A program made the position numbers and the translations under genes. DNA of 31,992 bases from JBNKEI01 sp050288705. Its GTDB lineage: Bacteria; Myxococcota; Myxococcia; Myxococcales; UBA5297. This document shows, in pieces, positions 16,292-24,236 of the stretch (positions are counted from its first letter, which is position 1; every line of letters begins with the position of its first letter). The notes below the pieces were generated by a model. It did not search any database. It saw only the letters and a program-made list of their open reading frames with translations, and was not told where the DNA came from. The stretch covers positions 1 through 31,992 of the forward strand of contig JBNKEI010000069.1 in assembly GCA_050288705.1 (NCBI GenBank), written 5' to 3'.

Positions 16292-16789
16292 TTATTCCAT
16301 TGTAATGGAAGCCATATTGGCAGTTGAATTTTTGCCCATGGCCATGTTTTTTCCGTTGCTCACATTAGCGTTGTTGGTAATTACTCCTTTTACGGATGAA
16401 TTTTTAATGGTTACAGAAGCCATATTAGCAGTTGCATTTTTACCCATGGCCATATTCAGTCCATTTTTAACCTTGGCGTTATTAGTTATTTTGCCTTGTA
16501 TTTTTGCATTGTTCATTGTAATGGAAGCCATGTTGGCTGTGGCATTTTTGCCCATGGCCATGTTTTTTCCATTACTTACTTTTGCGTTGTTGGTAACCGA
16601 TCCCTTCACTGACGAATTTTTCATGGTTATGGAGGCCATATTAGCAGTGGAATTCTTGCCTCCTGACATATTTAGCCCGTTTTTAACCTTGGCGTTATTA
16701 GTTACTTTGCCTTGAACCGAAGACTGAGCGTATACAGCGGAAGTGCTTACCAACAAAATGCCAATTGCCAATGCAGTGATCTTTTTCAT
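16292..16789 (-). CDS. Secreted curlin-like repeat protein, small subunit
   Basis: This is a 165-aa exported protein. The ATG at 16789 has AAGGA upstream and begins a clean signal peptide (MKKITALAIGILLVSTSAVYAQ). The frame opens upstream at 16840 but that part is not leader-like. The mature protein is almost entirely four tandem 36-residue units (the last cut to 32), consensus KG(S/K)(V/I)TNNAKVxNGxNMAMGKN followed by (A/S)TANMASITM(K/N)N. It is rich in Asn, Met, Lys, Ala and Gly with no Cys. Period and N/G pattern match the larger protein at 11585-13099, so the pair may be major and minor subunits of one fibre. The gene has its own sigma-54-type promoter and terminator. Confidence 0.87.
   Translation of the reverse strand: MKKITALAIGILLVSTSAVYAQSSVQGKVTNNAKVKNGLNMSGGKNSTANMASITMKNSSVKGSVTNNAKVSNGKNMAMGKNATANMASITMNNAKIQGKITNNAKVKNGLNMAMGKNATANMASVTIKNSSVKGVITNNANVSNGKNMAMGKNSTANMASITME
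16295..16714 (-). repeat. Tandem repeat array, 4 units of 108 nt
   Basis: Three full units and one of 32 codons encode the small curlin-like protein. Units 1 and 3 share VKNGLNM and units 2 and 4 share VSNGKNM, an A-B-A-B order that points to duplication of a two-unit block. Confidence 0.9.
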
Positions 16790-16850
16790 GTCTTTATCCT
16801 TAACCCTTCTTGTTGTGTTGTTGTTTCGTCGTGTATGCATTGGCTATTAA

Positions 16851-16867
16851 TAGCAAGCTACATGCCA
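16851..16867 (-). promoter_or_regulatory. Sigma-54 (-24/-12) promoter of the curlin-like operon
   Basis: On the minus strand the sequence is TGGCAT-GTAGC-TTGCTA, against the consensus TGGCAC-N5-TTGC(A/T). Both invariant dinucleotides GG and GC are present at the correct spacing. Initiation about 12 nt further on gives a roughly 50-nt leader before the ATG at 16789. Such promoters need an AAA+ enhancer-binding protein; none is encoded in this window. Confidence 0.75.
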
Positions 16868-16868
16868 G

Positions 16869-17241
16869 GACTGTGACGGTAACTTTAATGGGTTGTTTTT
16901 AACCTTTTTTGCCTGAAATCATTAGTTGTCTACTGTAGTTAGGGCCAGATGCCTCGAAACATTTCATACTTGGAACAACTTGATCCAGGATCAAATGGAT
17001 CAAGCCTGTAGAATTGCTAAGTGAACAAATTGATCTCTTAAGGACTAGATTGTTGCGTTCGCTAGGATACGGTGTCTTTTCAGTAAGAGCGTGAAACTGT
17101 CCGCCAGAGCGGATCTGGTCGCCGCAAGTGAGAGTCATCTCTATCGCGATCTGACAAGCGGTCAGCCGATGGCAGATCTTTCGGCATACAGAAACTTGGA
17201 TTGCGGTAATGTAGAATTTTAAGTCGATTTTAATAATCTTC
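16869..17241. other. Intergenic region upstream of the curlin-like operon
   Basis: No convincing gene is seen. Short frames here lack ribosome sites and family features. The region contains small inverted repeats such as TCCGC-CAGA-GCGGA near 17100 and several GGATCAA-type repeats around 16980-17000. It is the expected location for enhancer-protein sites acting on the sigma-54 promoter. Confidence 0.35.
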
Positions 17242-18267
17242 TTACTTTGTCCTATGGAGCGATTTTTGTACCACTGTTAGCATGGTGGAAATCGCTCGTC
17301 CTCCTGGCGTCTGAGATCGGTGGAAGGTAAGGTTGCCATCCTGGTCGGTTACGCCCATAACTACTGAACCACCGCCGTCGAGATTATAGGAAGTTCCCGA
17401 ATGCTCATCCATTTGGGAGATTCTAGCCATCACATTGGCCATCTCATCCAGTCGCAAACCGTCATTGCTAGAACCGCGCGGTTGAACGCTAGTGACAACT
17501 GCTAAACGAATTCGGTCTTGTTTAGCGGTGGAAATAAGGTTTGCCTTGGTGGAAGTACCCGGCTCGTCCTCGGAAGATTCAGGGGGAGATTCGGGAGCAC
17601 TGTATGCTGCCCGAGGGTTAGGATCGCTGGCATGGTATAAGAGGCCTGGATACATTGGCGCCTTGCCTTGCCGAATAGTCTCGTAATTATATTTAGATTC
17701 ATTTAGCTTTGATTTAGAAAATAAACTTTTACCCGCCTTACTTAGGGCTGGAGCGACACTAATATAAGAACCATCGTCGCCAAAAATTTGCGCGTAGTCT
17801 GACTTGTTTTCTTCGGGGGTAGGAATGAATACATCTGCTTGTTTAGTTTTTGTAGGGCCAATAGGTCTATATGGTGGATGACCCTCAAATGTTTTACCAG
17901 AGTTTAAAGTGTTGAAATTCCCTCCAGTAATAAAAATGTTACACGAAGAATTTCCTATTAATTCCTTGCGGCTTTTATTGTTTGAAGAAATGGGGTTGAA
18001 TACTTTGTTTCCCCCAACCATGCTTATAGAATAGAGTTGGGGATCGGCTGATAAAATATTGAGTGTTCGAGAAACGACCTTGTTATTTTTGTCTCGAATA
18101 GGATCTATATTAATTCCCACTCGATCAAAAGTATCTTCGCCTCCATGGATTTTAGTATGAATCACACCAGACCCGATTGATTTAATTGTTATCTTTTTTC
18201 TGGTTTGTGCGCCTCTAAATATTCTTTGTAAGTTAGTTGCTGCATCATTGTATCTTGTTATGCTCAT
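17242..18267 (-). CDS. NAGPA-type phosphodiester glycosidase-like protein with an N-terminal IQ motif
   Basis: This is a 341-aa protein with no signal peptide. Its C-terminal half has the hallmarks of the phosphodiester glycosidase (NAGPA, PF09992) fold: FITGGNFNTLN (the N-G-x-F type loop), RIRLAVVTSVQPRG, GLRLDEMANVMARI and the signature SYNLDGGGSVVMG, followed by RAISTMLTVV. Family members remove or cleave sugar phosphodiesters, including in exopolysaccharide metabolism. Residues 10-26 read AATNLQRIFRGAQTRKKI, an exact match to the complete IQ motif ([ILV]QxxxRGxxxRxx[ILV]) that binds calmodulin in eukaryotes. A Pro/Ser/Glu-rich linker (about 220-240) precedes the C-terminal part. The ribosome site is weak. 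A host-directed effector is possible but unproven. Confidence 0.78.
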   Translation of the reverse strand: MSITRYNDAATNLQRIFRGAQTRKKITIKSIGSGVIHTKIHGGEDTFDRVGINIDPIRDKNNKVVSRTLNILSADPQLYSISMVGGNKVFNPISSNNKSRKELIGNSSCNIFITGGNFNTLNSGKTFEGHPPYRPIGPTKTKQADVFIPTPEENKSDYAQIFGDDGSYISVAPALSKAGKSLFSKSKLNESKYNYETIRQGKAPMYPGLLYHASDPNPRAAYSAPESPPESSEDEPGTSTKANLISTAKQDRIRLAVVTSVQPRGSSNDGLRLDEMANVMARISQMDEHSGTSYNLDGGGSVVMGVTDQDGNLTFHRSQTPGGRAISTMLTVVQKSLHRTK

Positions 18268-18420
18268 GATGTTTTTCTCGTGTTTGCGCTTATCTTAGCT
18301 AGCTCGTTCAAGAAGTGAGATACTTGATTCCTACGGCGTAGTCTACCGGCTAACCAGGCTGACTACTAGCTCTACATGCGCTTTTGATTTAGGTCACCAA
18401 CGTTGCATTTTGCTATTTAA

Positions 18421-18450
18421 TACCTACGCTTTGCGTATGCCTATTAGGTA
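18421..18450. other. Nested inverted repeats upstream of the 147-aa gene
   Basis: TACCTA and TAGGTA enclose a smaller hairpin TACGC-TTT-GCGTA. The element lies about 55 nt before the start of the small exported protein gene, in the divergent gap from the NAGPA-like gene. It could be an operator or leader hairpin. Confidence 0.35.
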
Positions 18451-18502
18451 GATGACTGCGTGAATTACTAAGCAAAGTGCGCTATGAAAGGGAGGGGAGC
18501 GG

Positions 18503-18946
18503 ATGAAACGTCAAACTTGGTCACTCTTAATATCGATAGCAGCAGTGTCCTGTTTAGCCAGTGCCTCTTATGCGGCCGCAAGCAGAGCCGAAGTATGCAA
18601 CAATTTAACTGAACTGGATATGGCGGTAAATAATCTGGCTCGCATAGGACCCCAATCCACAGTTGGAGAGTTGAAACAAGCCCAGAACCAGGTCGGTGAA
18701 ACCTACGACAAGTTCATGGATTCCGCTAAAAGCTATGCCAAGCCGCAAGCGGAAAATCTTGAAAATATGGTCGATGAGCTAGAAAAATCTGCCCAGGATA
18801 TCCCTGACAACGCTACGTTGGCCCAGGCTAGAGCAACCATTCAAGAAGACGTTACACAAATTCGCATGGCTGCCGATCAATTGGGTCAAAAACTTGATTG
18901 CACAAGTATGCAAACAGGAACACCTCCGAGTCCCGGAACCCCTTAA
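18503..18946 (+). CDS. Small exported helical protein, 147 aa
   Basis: The family is not recognised. A strong ribosome site (GGGAGGGGAG) precedes the ATG. The leader MKRQTWSLLISIAAVSCLAS, cut after SYA, gives a mature protein of about 123 residues. It is nearly all helix with heptad-like spacing (ELDMAVNNLARIG, ELKQAQNQVGETYDKFMDSA, ENMVDELEKSAQ, IRMAADQLGQKL) and a Pro-rich end. Only two Cys remain in the mature form, one near each end (about 32 and 133), which could clamp a helical hairpin by a disulfide. It lies upstream of tamB with a MITE between, so co-transcription is uncertain. Confidence 0.8.
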   Translation: MKRQTWSLLISIAAVSCLASASYAAASRAEVCNNLTELDMAVNNLARIGPQSTVGELKQAQNQVGETYDKFMDSAKSYAKPQAENLENMVDELEKSAQDIPDNATLAQARATIQEDVTQIRMAADQLGQKLDCTSMQTGTPPSPGTP

Positions 18947-19036
18947 CACAAATATTCACCAAAGAGTTGCGGCAGAGTGCTAGCCGCACCTTGGAAAACA
19001 CTTGTTTAATAGCTCTTCGACATTGCTTGTTTCTAC

Positions 19037-19132
19037 TAGGGCGTGTCCCCATATCCAGCACCACGCCCTCCGTCATTCCCGCGAAGGCGGGAATGACGGA
19101 GTGGCGATGTCGGATATAGGGACATGCCTTAG
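19037..19132. repeat. Palindromic MITE/REP element, about 96 bp
   Basis: The left arm (GGGCGTGTCCCCATATCCAG ...) nearly equals the half copy at 225-285. The right arm is its inverted, slightly diverged copy (...CGGATATAGGGACATGCC). The centre is TCATTCCCGCG-AAG-GCGGGAATGA. The whole element can fold into one long hairpin and lies in the gap before tamB. Confidence 0.85.
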
Positions 19133-19290
19133 ATACCCGTTCCAAAAACTCTTTGATTTCTTCTATTCCCATCTGGCTTGAATTGGAAACCCTAGATAGT
19201 TTCCTATCTTGAAGAGGAATTTGCGATAGCCTAAGTAATGTTGCCTTAAGCGAACTAAAGGCAGTTGCCTTAAATTTACATGGAGAAGAA

Positions 19291-22200
19291 GTGGGATCTC
19301 GTCGGGCTATCTGGTTGGTGGTGGCAGCCTTAGGATTAGGTTTGTTCGGTCTGGTCGGGGCCGGAGTCTTCTACTTGTACTCGTCTGCAGGAGAAGAGCG
19401 CTTGCGGCAAGTGATTTTACAAAAAATTAATGACCAGATAAGCGGTCATTTGGAAATCAAGCAACTGCATTTGCACCAATGGGGAGAACTTGAACTTCAA
19501 GGAATTAGGCTTAGCGACCCCACGGGTGTGAAGGTGGCAAGCGTAGACTCCCTGCAATTAAACATTAGCTTGGTGCGACTTCTCCGCTCTCAGGTGCGTA
19601 TAAACAAATTGCGCATAAAAGACGTTCATTTGGAGATGATTGAAGAGGATAGGGGATGGAGTTTTTCACAAGCTACCAAATCAAGAGCCCAGTCAGAGCC
19701 TTCCCGCTCGCCATCTTTTTCTGGCGTTGCTTGGCCTGTTTACTGCGACAAAATTGAGATTACCGGGCTGCAGGCTCATGTACAACCTAAAGCCAGTCCG
19801 GGCGAGAATACGAAGACCATAAATCTTGGTGACGGAGTAGTGTCCGGCTCATGGAAATATGATGAAAAAAGTAGAGCAGAGCTGTCCTTGACTGGTCATT
19901 TGAGCGGAATTCAAAAAGGTCCAATTGCTCTTGATTTGGCGGTTGAATCTAATTTGCGTAAGCAAACCGTTTCTTTAGAGCGAAGTAAATTACAATTTCG
20001 GCAATCGCTTATTGCGCTCAGTGGTAATTGGGAAGAAGGGGAGTGGAAAGGAAAGCTGGAAGAATTACGCATAGCTCGCCCAGATATTGCAGAATTAGTT
20101 CCTAGCATTGCTTGGAAACAGGATTTGGTAATGGCGGGGAGTATTCAATCCCATTTCTCCCAAGCATCTTTACAGGCATCTTTATGGTTGGGAAAGACGG
20201 ACGACATTTCCCAGGAAAGTCGCTTATCTTTGAATGCAGAAATAGGCTTTCAACCTTTGCAGGCGCGATCTTTGATAAAGCTAAACCAATTCGACTTTTC
20301 CCAATGGATAGAAAAAGTCCCCACTACTAAGATCAACGGATCACTTCATGCTTTATATGAAGAAAAAGAAAAATCCGCCGAACGTACTGGGAAAGTAACT
20401 CTTGATTTTACTCCATCCTTGATAGGGAAGGGAAGAATAAATGAGCTTAAAGGACAAATTGTTTTACAAAATGAAATAATATCGCCCAAGATTTCTTTAG
20501 GTCTTCCGGGCGGTAGAATTTATCTACACGGAAATGCCGGTGCCGGGCAACTTGATTTGAAAGCTTTGTTGCAAGCTCATAATTTGGAAATGCTAGCTTC
20601 TAAGGCCAATCAAATGGCCTTGACCGATATTGTTCCTACGCTTAAGGGTACTGGTTTTCTAAATTTTAGAGTTAATGGTAAAATAAACTCACCAAAAGCA
20701 GAGTTTAATGGAAAATGGAAAAACCTGCAAGTGCAAGACATAATTGCTCAAGGACTAAATCTACAAGGGGGGGTGCCTGATATTTCCAATCCCTTGGCTT
20801 TTTGGTCACGGCTAAGTGTAGAAAAAGGCAAACTTAATGGCAAGGCATTTCGGAATTTGGGTGCTCGGGTACAAGCCAATCATAAGCGGCTATGGTTGAA
20901 GGTACACTCTCGGGGGGCAGCGCGTATCAATGTTGGGTTGCAGGGAAATTTAGACAATGATTTACAAGGCGCCCGAATCAATAGCTTCCAAGTTACCACC
21001 GCCGATTCTAAATGGAGTCTTGCCCAGGTTGCCCAGATCAGGTTTCAAAATGGTTTCTGGACTGACCATTTTTCTTTAAAATCTGGCGAACAGTTACTAA
21101 GCGTGAAGGGCGGAGTGGTGGGAAACAAAATTAATCTTACTACTCTGGCAAAAAAGGTTAATTTAGCGCGTATTCCTTCAATAGTAGTTCCTAGAAATTG
21201 GAAATTACAAGGTATTGTTAATCTACAGGGGCGCATTTATGGAAATATATCTCGGCCTCAAGGAGACGCTTCCTTGTCATGGGTCAATCTGGGTATGAAT
21301 AATTACCGTGATTTAAACGGAACCATGAAGATTAAAAAAAGTGCCTCTCGGGTATTTGCAGAAGGTAAAATTCAACAGAATATGGCGCAAGCCATAATTA
21401 ACCTCGACCTTCCTTGGGATTGGACGAATGCCTCGTCAAAAACTGCGGTTTCCGGGCAGTTGGATTTAACTCGCATCTCGTTAGAACAATGGAAAGTCGC
21501 TTTGGGCAATACGCACATTCCTACCGGAAATGTGGATGCTCACTTAAAGCTTGAAGGTACTCTCGGACAACCTCGGCTTAACATGCATGGTAATGCTACC
21601 GCAATCGAAATGGAGGGCTTACCCAAAAGTAAACTTCATTGGAGTGCCGAAATTGCTAATAACACACAAGCGCAAGTAGCGCTAAATTCGGGTTTAGCGG
21701 GCCAACTTAGACTACATGCTACTGGGAATCGGTCGCTGCGGGAGTGGATTTTTGGCTCAGCTTTAAAAAAAGATTTACTTAATATTCCTATGCAAGTTCA
21801 GCTTAGCGCTGGAAATTTGTCGATAGAAAAACTTTCAAAACCATTTTTTCCAATGAAGACGTCGCAAATAATTGGCGGATTGGCATCAATAGAGGCTAAT
21901 ATAAAAGGCACCGCTGGCAACCCTCAAGGGAAGATTAGTTGGTTAATTAAAGACGGACAGTGGGGCGATATTCAGAAAATTGAAGGGAAGGGGCTCTTGG
22001 CGGTCAACCCAAGCAATTTTGAATTGCAAGTGCGATTAAACGAATGCACAGGGCAGCCCAAGCCATGGGTCTCGGCCTTCGCGAGCATTCAATCCAGTTT
22101 GGATGAATTGATTGCGGGAAACTTTCAAAACAAAGCAATAGAAGGAAAAATTGAAGTCGGACCTATTTCTTTTGCCTCCCTTCCTTTTTTACAGAATTCG

Positions 22201-23853
22201 GCGAAAGGGGAAGTGTCCGCTCAGGTAACCATGGGGGGAACGCTTCAATCCCCCTGGCTTCAAGGCAACATGCGCATTCCCCAGCTTCAGTCTCAGGGCA
22301 AAAATTGGGGAAGCTTGCAAGCAATTCTTAATTACCAAAATCGAAAAGGCAAAGCCTCAGTCAGCTTAGGAGCAAAAGAAATCGGGCAATTGCAAGCAAA
22401 TACCGAAATTCAAGCAGATTTTGGCTGGAATTCGTTTCTAAAAGGAATTGAATGGAAAAAAGCTCCTCTCTCAATGCAGTTGCAGGCTAGTAATTATGAT
22501 TTAGGAGTATTAGGGGCTTTAATACCGGTAATGAGGCAAACGAGTGGGCAATTATCGGCTTCGGTAACAATAAGCGGAACTGTGGGAGAACCAATTCCTC
22601 ACGGGAAAATTTCTCTTACCAAAGGTAGCTTTGTAGTTCCCGAGCACGGGTTTTATCGCGACGTGAATATGGAACTAGTGGTAAGTGACCAGCACCTGGA
22701 TTTAAAGCGTCTCTTTGTGCGGGCGGGCGCTGGATGGCTAGAGATGAACGCTTCTGGTAGCCGTACAAACAGCAAAGACCTCTTTAATCTTACTGCGAAT
22801 CTTAAAATGAAAAGATTTCCGTTAGTAGTAAGCGGTCAAAGGCTAGCAATTCTTTCTGGAAAAACTGAAAAATGGACCGGGCAGTTTGATTGGCAACACG
22901 GCGCAATGAACGTTCGTTTGCAAGAATTATTGGCAGAATTGCCTTCTACTAGTTCCAAGACATTGCAGCCGTTAGAACAAAATCCAGAAATCACTATTGT
23001 TTCCAAAAATGATGCTAAAAAAGAAAAGAAAGCAAAGGTCTTGAATGCTCGTTTTATAAAGAAGCCTAAAACCAAAAGCGCTTTCGAGGCATCTATTCGA
23101 ATCCAAGCGCCGAGAGCCATTACCATTAAATCTAACGATGCACGTATTGAGTTGGGGGCGGATTTGCAACTAGACTTGGGAAATAAAACTGTTCTGGTGG
23201 GCAATGCAGAATTATTTCCTGATATCAGCCGGGGAGGAACTGGTCAAAGTCGAGTGGATGTAATGAGTCGCACCTTCGCTATTGATAGCGGAAAAGTTAC
23301 TTGGTTTTCGGGAGGTGAGCCTGATAACCCGCAATTGAATATTCAAGCAGTTTACAAAGAACCGCGTGAGCAAGTGGAGGTGACTGTACGGGTACTTGGA
23401 ACTGGTCTAAAACCTCGCATCGAGCTTTCCAGCGAACCGACGCTAGATGAAACCGCAATTGCTACTTTGCTGGCCACCGGAAGAACAGAACTAAAACGTG
23501 GATCGGGTCAAATAGCTTTTGGAGATAATGCTGCCTCGGTAGTATCGGCGTTTGCTTCTGACCGCTTACGAAAAACCATTGCCAATGTAATGCCCCTAGA
23601 TATCTTTCGACCAGATGTTTTGCAGGTAGAACTGGATCAAAACAGAAAGTATCAGTCAGTAAGAGTTGGAAAGTATGTCACTGATGACCTTTTTGTGGGC
23701 TATCACAATAACAACAATAATGCTAAGCAAGAAAATGAAAACGCGAATGAAGTCCGAGTCGAATATCAATTGACTCCCAAAGTTACTCTGGAAAGTCAAT
23801 ACGGTGACGCCAATCGCGGAGGAGTAGACATGGTACTTACTCATGACTATTAA
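19291..23853 (+). CDS. tamB: TamB-family translocation and assembly module protein
   Basis: This is a 1520-aa AsmA-like inner-membrane protein that spans the periplasm. It starts at a GTG five nt after GGAG. An N-terminal membrane anchor (AIWLVVAALGLGLFGLVGAGVFYLY) is followed by the AsmA-like start (LEIKQLHLHQWGELELQGIRL). The long middle is made of amphipathic beta-strand repeats with many G-x-(L/I)-x-L turns, as in the taco-shaped lipid groove of TamB and related bridge proteins. The C-terminus is the conserved DUF490/TamB domain (FAIDSGKVTWFSGGEPDNPQ, EPTLDETAIATLLATGRTEL, VRVEYQLTPKVTLESQYGD). It acts in OM protein assembly or phospholipid transfer. No BamA/TamA-type partner gene is adjacent. 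Confidence 0.93.
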   Translation: MGSRRAIWLVVAALGLGLFGLVGAGVFYLYSSAGEERLRQVILQKINDQISGHLEIKQLHLHQWGELELQGIRLSDPTGVKVASVDSLQLNISLVRLLRSQVRINKLRIKDVHLEMIEEDRGWSFSQATKSRAQSEPSRSPSFSGVAWPVYCDKIEITGLQAHVQPKASPGENTKTINLGDGVVSGSWKYDEKSRAELSLTGHLSGIQKGPIALDLAVESNLRKQTVSLERSKLQFRQSLIALSGNWEEGEWKGKLEELRIARPDIAELVPSIAWKQDLVMAGSIQSHFSQASLQASLWLGKTDDISQESRLSLNAEIGFQPLQARSLIKLNQFDFSQWIEKVPTTKINGSLHALYEEKEKSAERTGKVTLDFTPSLIGKGRINELKGQIVLQNEIISPKISLGLPGGRIYLHGNAGAGQLDLKALLQAHNLEMLASKANQMALTDIVPTLKGTGFLNFRVNGKINSPKAEFNGKWKNLQVQDIIAQGLNLQGGVPDISNPLAFWSRLSVEKGKLNGKAFRNLGARVQANHKRLWLKVHSRGAARINVGLQGNLDNDLQGARINSFQVTTADSKWSLAQVAQIRFQNGFWTDHFSLKSGEQLLSVKGGVVGNKINLTTLAKKVNLARIPSIVVPRNWKLQGIVNLQGRIYGNISRPQGDASLSWVNLGMNNYRDLNGTMKIKKSASRVFAEGKIQQNMAQAIINLDLPWDWTNASSKTAVSGQLDLTRISLEQWKVALGNTHIPTGNVDAHLKLEGTLGQPRLNMHGNATAIEMEGLPKSKLHWSAEIANNTQAQVALNSGLAGQLRLHATGNRSLREWIFGSALKKDLLNIPMQVQLSAGNLSIEKLSKPFFPMKTSQIIGGLASIEANIKGTAGNPQGKISWLIKDGQWGDIQKIEGKGLLAVNPSNFELQVRLNECTGQPKPWVSAFASIQSSLDELIAGNFQNKAIEGKIEVGPISFASLPFLQNSAKGEVSAQVTMGGTLQSPWLQGNMRIPQLQSQGKNWGSLQAILNYQNRKGKASVSLGAKEIGQLQANTEIQADFGWNSFLKGIEWKKAPLSMQLQASNYDLGVLGALIPVMRQTSGQLSASVTISGTVGEPIPHGKISLTKGSFVVPEHGFYRDVNMELVVSDQHLDLKRLFVRAGAGWLEMNASGSRTNSKDLFNLTANLKMKRFPLVVSGQRLAILSGKTEKWTGQFDWQHGAMNVRLQELLAELPSTSSKTLQPLEQNPEITIVSKNDAKKEKKAKVLNARFIKKPKTKSAFEASIRIQAPRAITIKSNDARIELGADLQLDLGNKTVLVGNAELFPDISRGGTGQSRVDVMSRTFAIDSGKVTWFSGGEPDNPQLNIQAVYKEPREQVEVTVRVLGTGLKPRIELSSEPTLDETAIATLLATGRTELKRGSGQIAFGDNAASVVSAFASDRLRKTIANVMPLDIFRPDVLQVELDQNRKYQSVRVGKYVTDDLFVGYHNNNNNAKQENENANEVRVEYQLTPKVTLESQYGDANRGGVDMVLTHDY

Positions 23854-24236
23854 AACGTGATGGGGCCTATTGTCATCAAGTCCTGAACTAATTTACGCAC
23901 TAAATTATCTCTTGTGGCTAGGCAAACACCAGTTTAAACAGCAATAAGCAAGTCTTAAGCCAACGTCAGTATGTGTTATGAGACGAATTGACTTACGCCG
24001 CAAACAATCATTTTCAATGACTGCGAAGCAGGCGATCAGCTCACTTAAAGCTGTACTGATTGATCGCATTAATCATGATCAAATTGATCTTCTATCGCTA
24101 TTTAAGCCAATCAAATAGGTGACCTATAAGTCTGCTAAATGTGTTGGCATGAATCGAGCATAATTGGATCGTATCGAGTGCCCAAAAAAAATAACAAGTA
24201 TTCTTGTCTTGAGTACTAATAGAGAAGGAGAAAAAA
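23854..24236. other. Gene-free stretch upstream of the LPQ-repeat gene
   Basis: No gene is seen in these 383 nt. It is AT-rich with scattered TGATC and GATCA half-sites around 24055-24085. TGGCAT-GAATC-GAGC at 24145-24159 keeps the GG and GC of a sigma-54 promoter at the right spacing but lacks the TT, so it is only a weak candidate. GAAGGAG at the right edge is the ribosome site of the next gene. Confidence 0.3.

Noticed and set aside
16899..17138. 79-codon minus-strand frame upstream of the sigma-54 promoter
   Set aside because: No ribosome site, no recognised motif, and it lies in a repeat-containing regulatory gap.
18852..19172. Minus-strand frame over the MITE before tamB
   Set aside because: Much of it is translation of the palindromic repeat, giving text seen as an artefact in many genomes.
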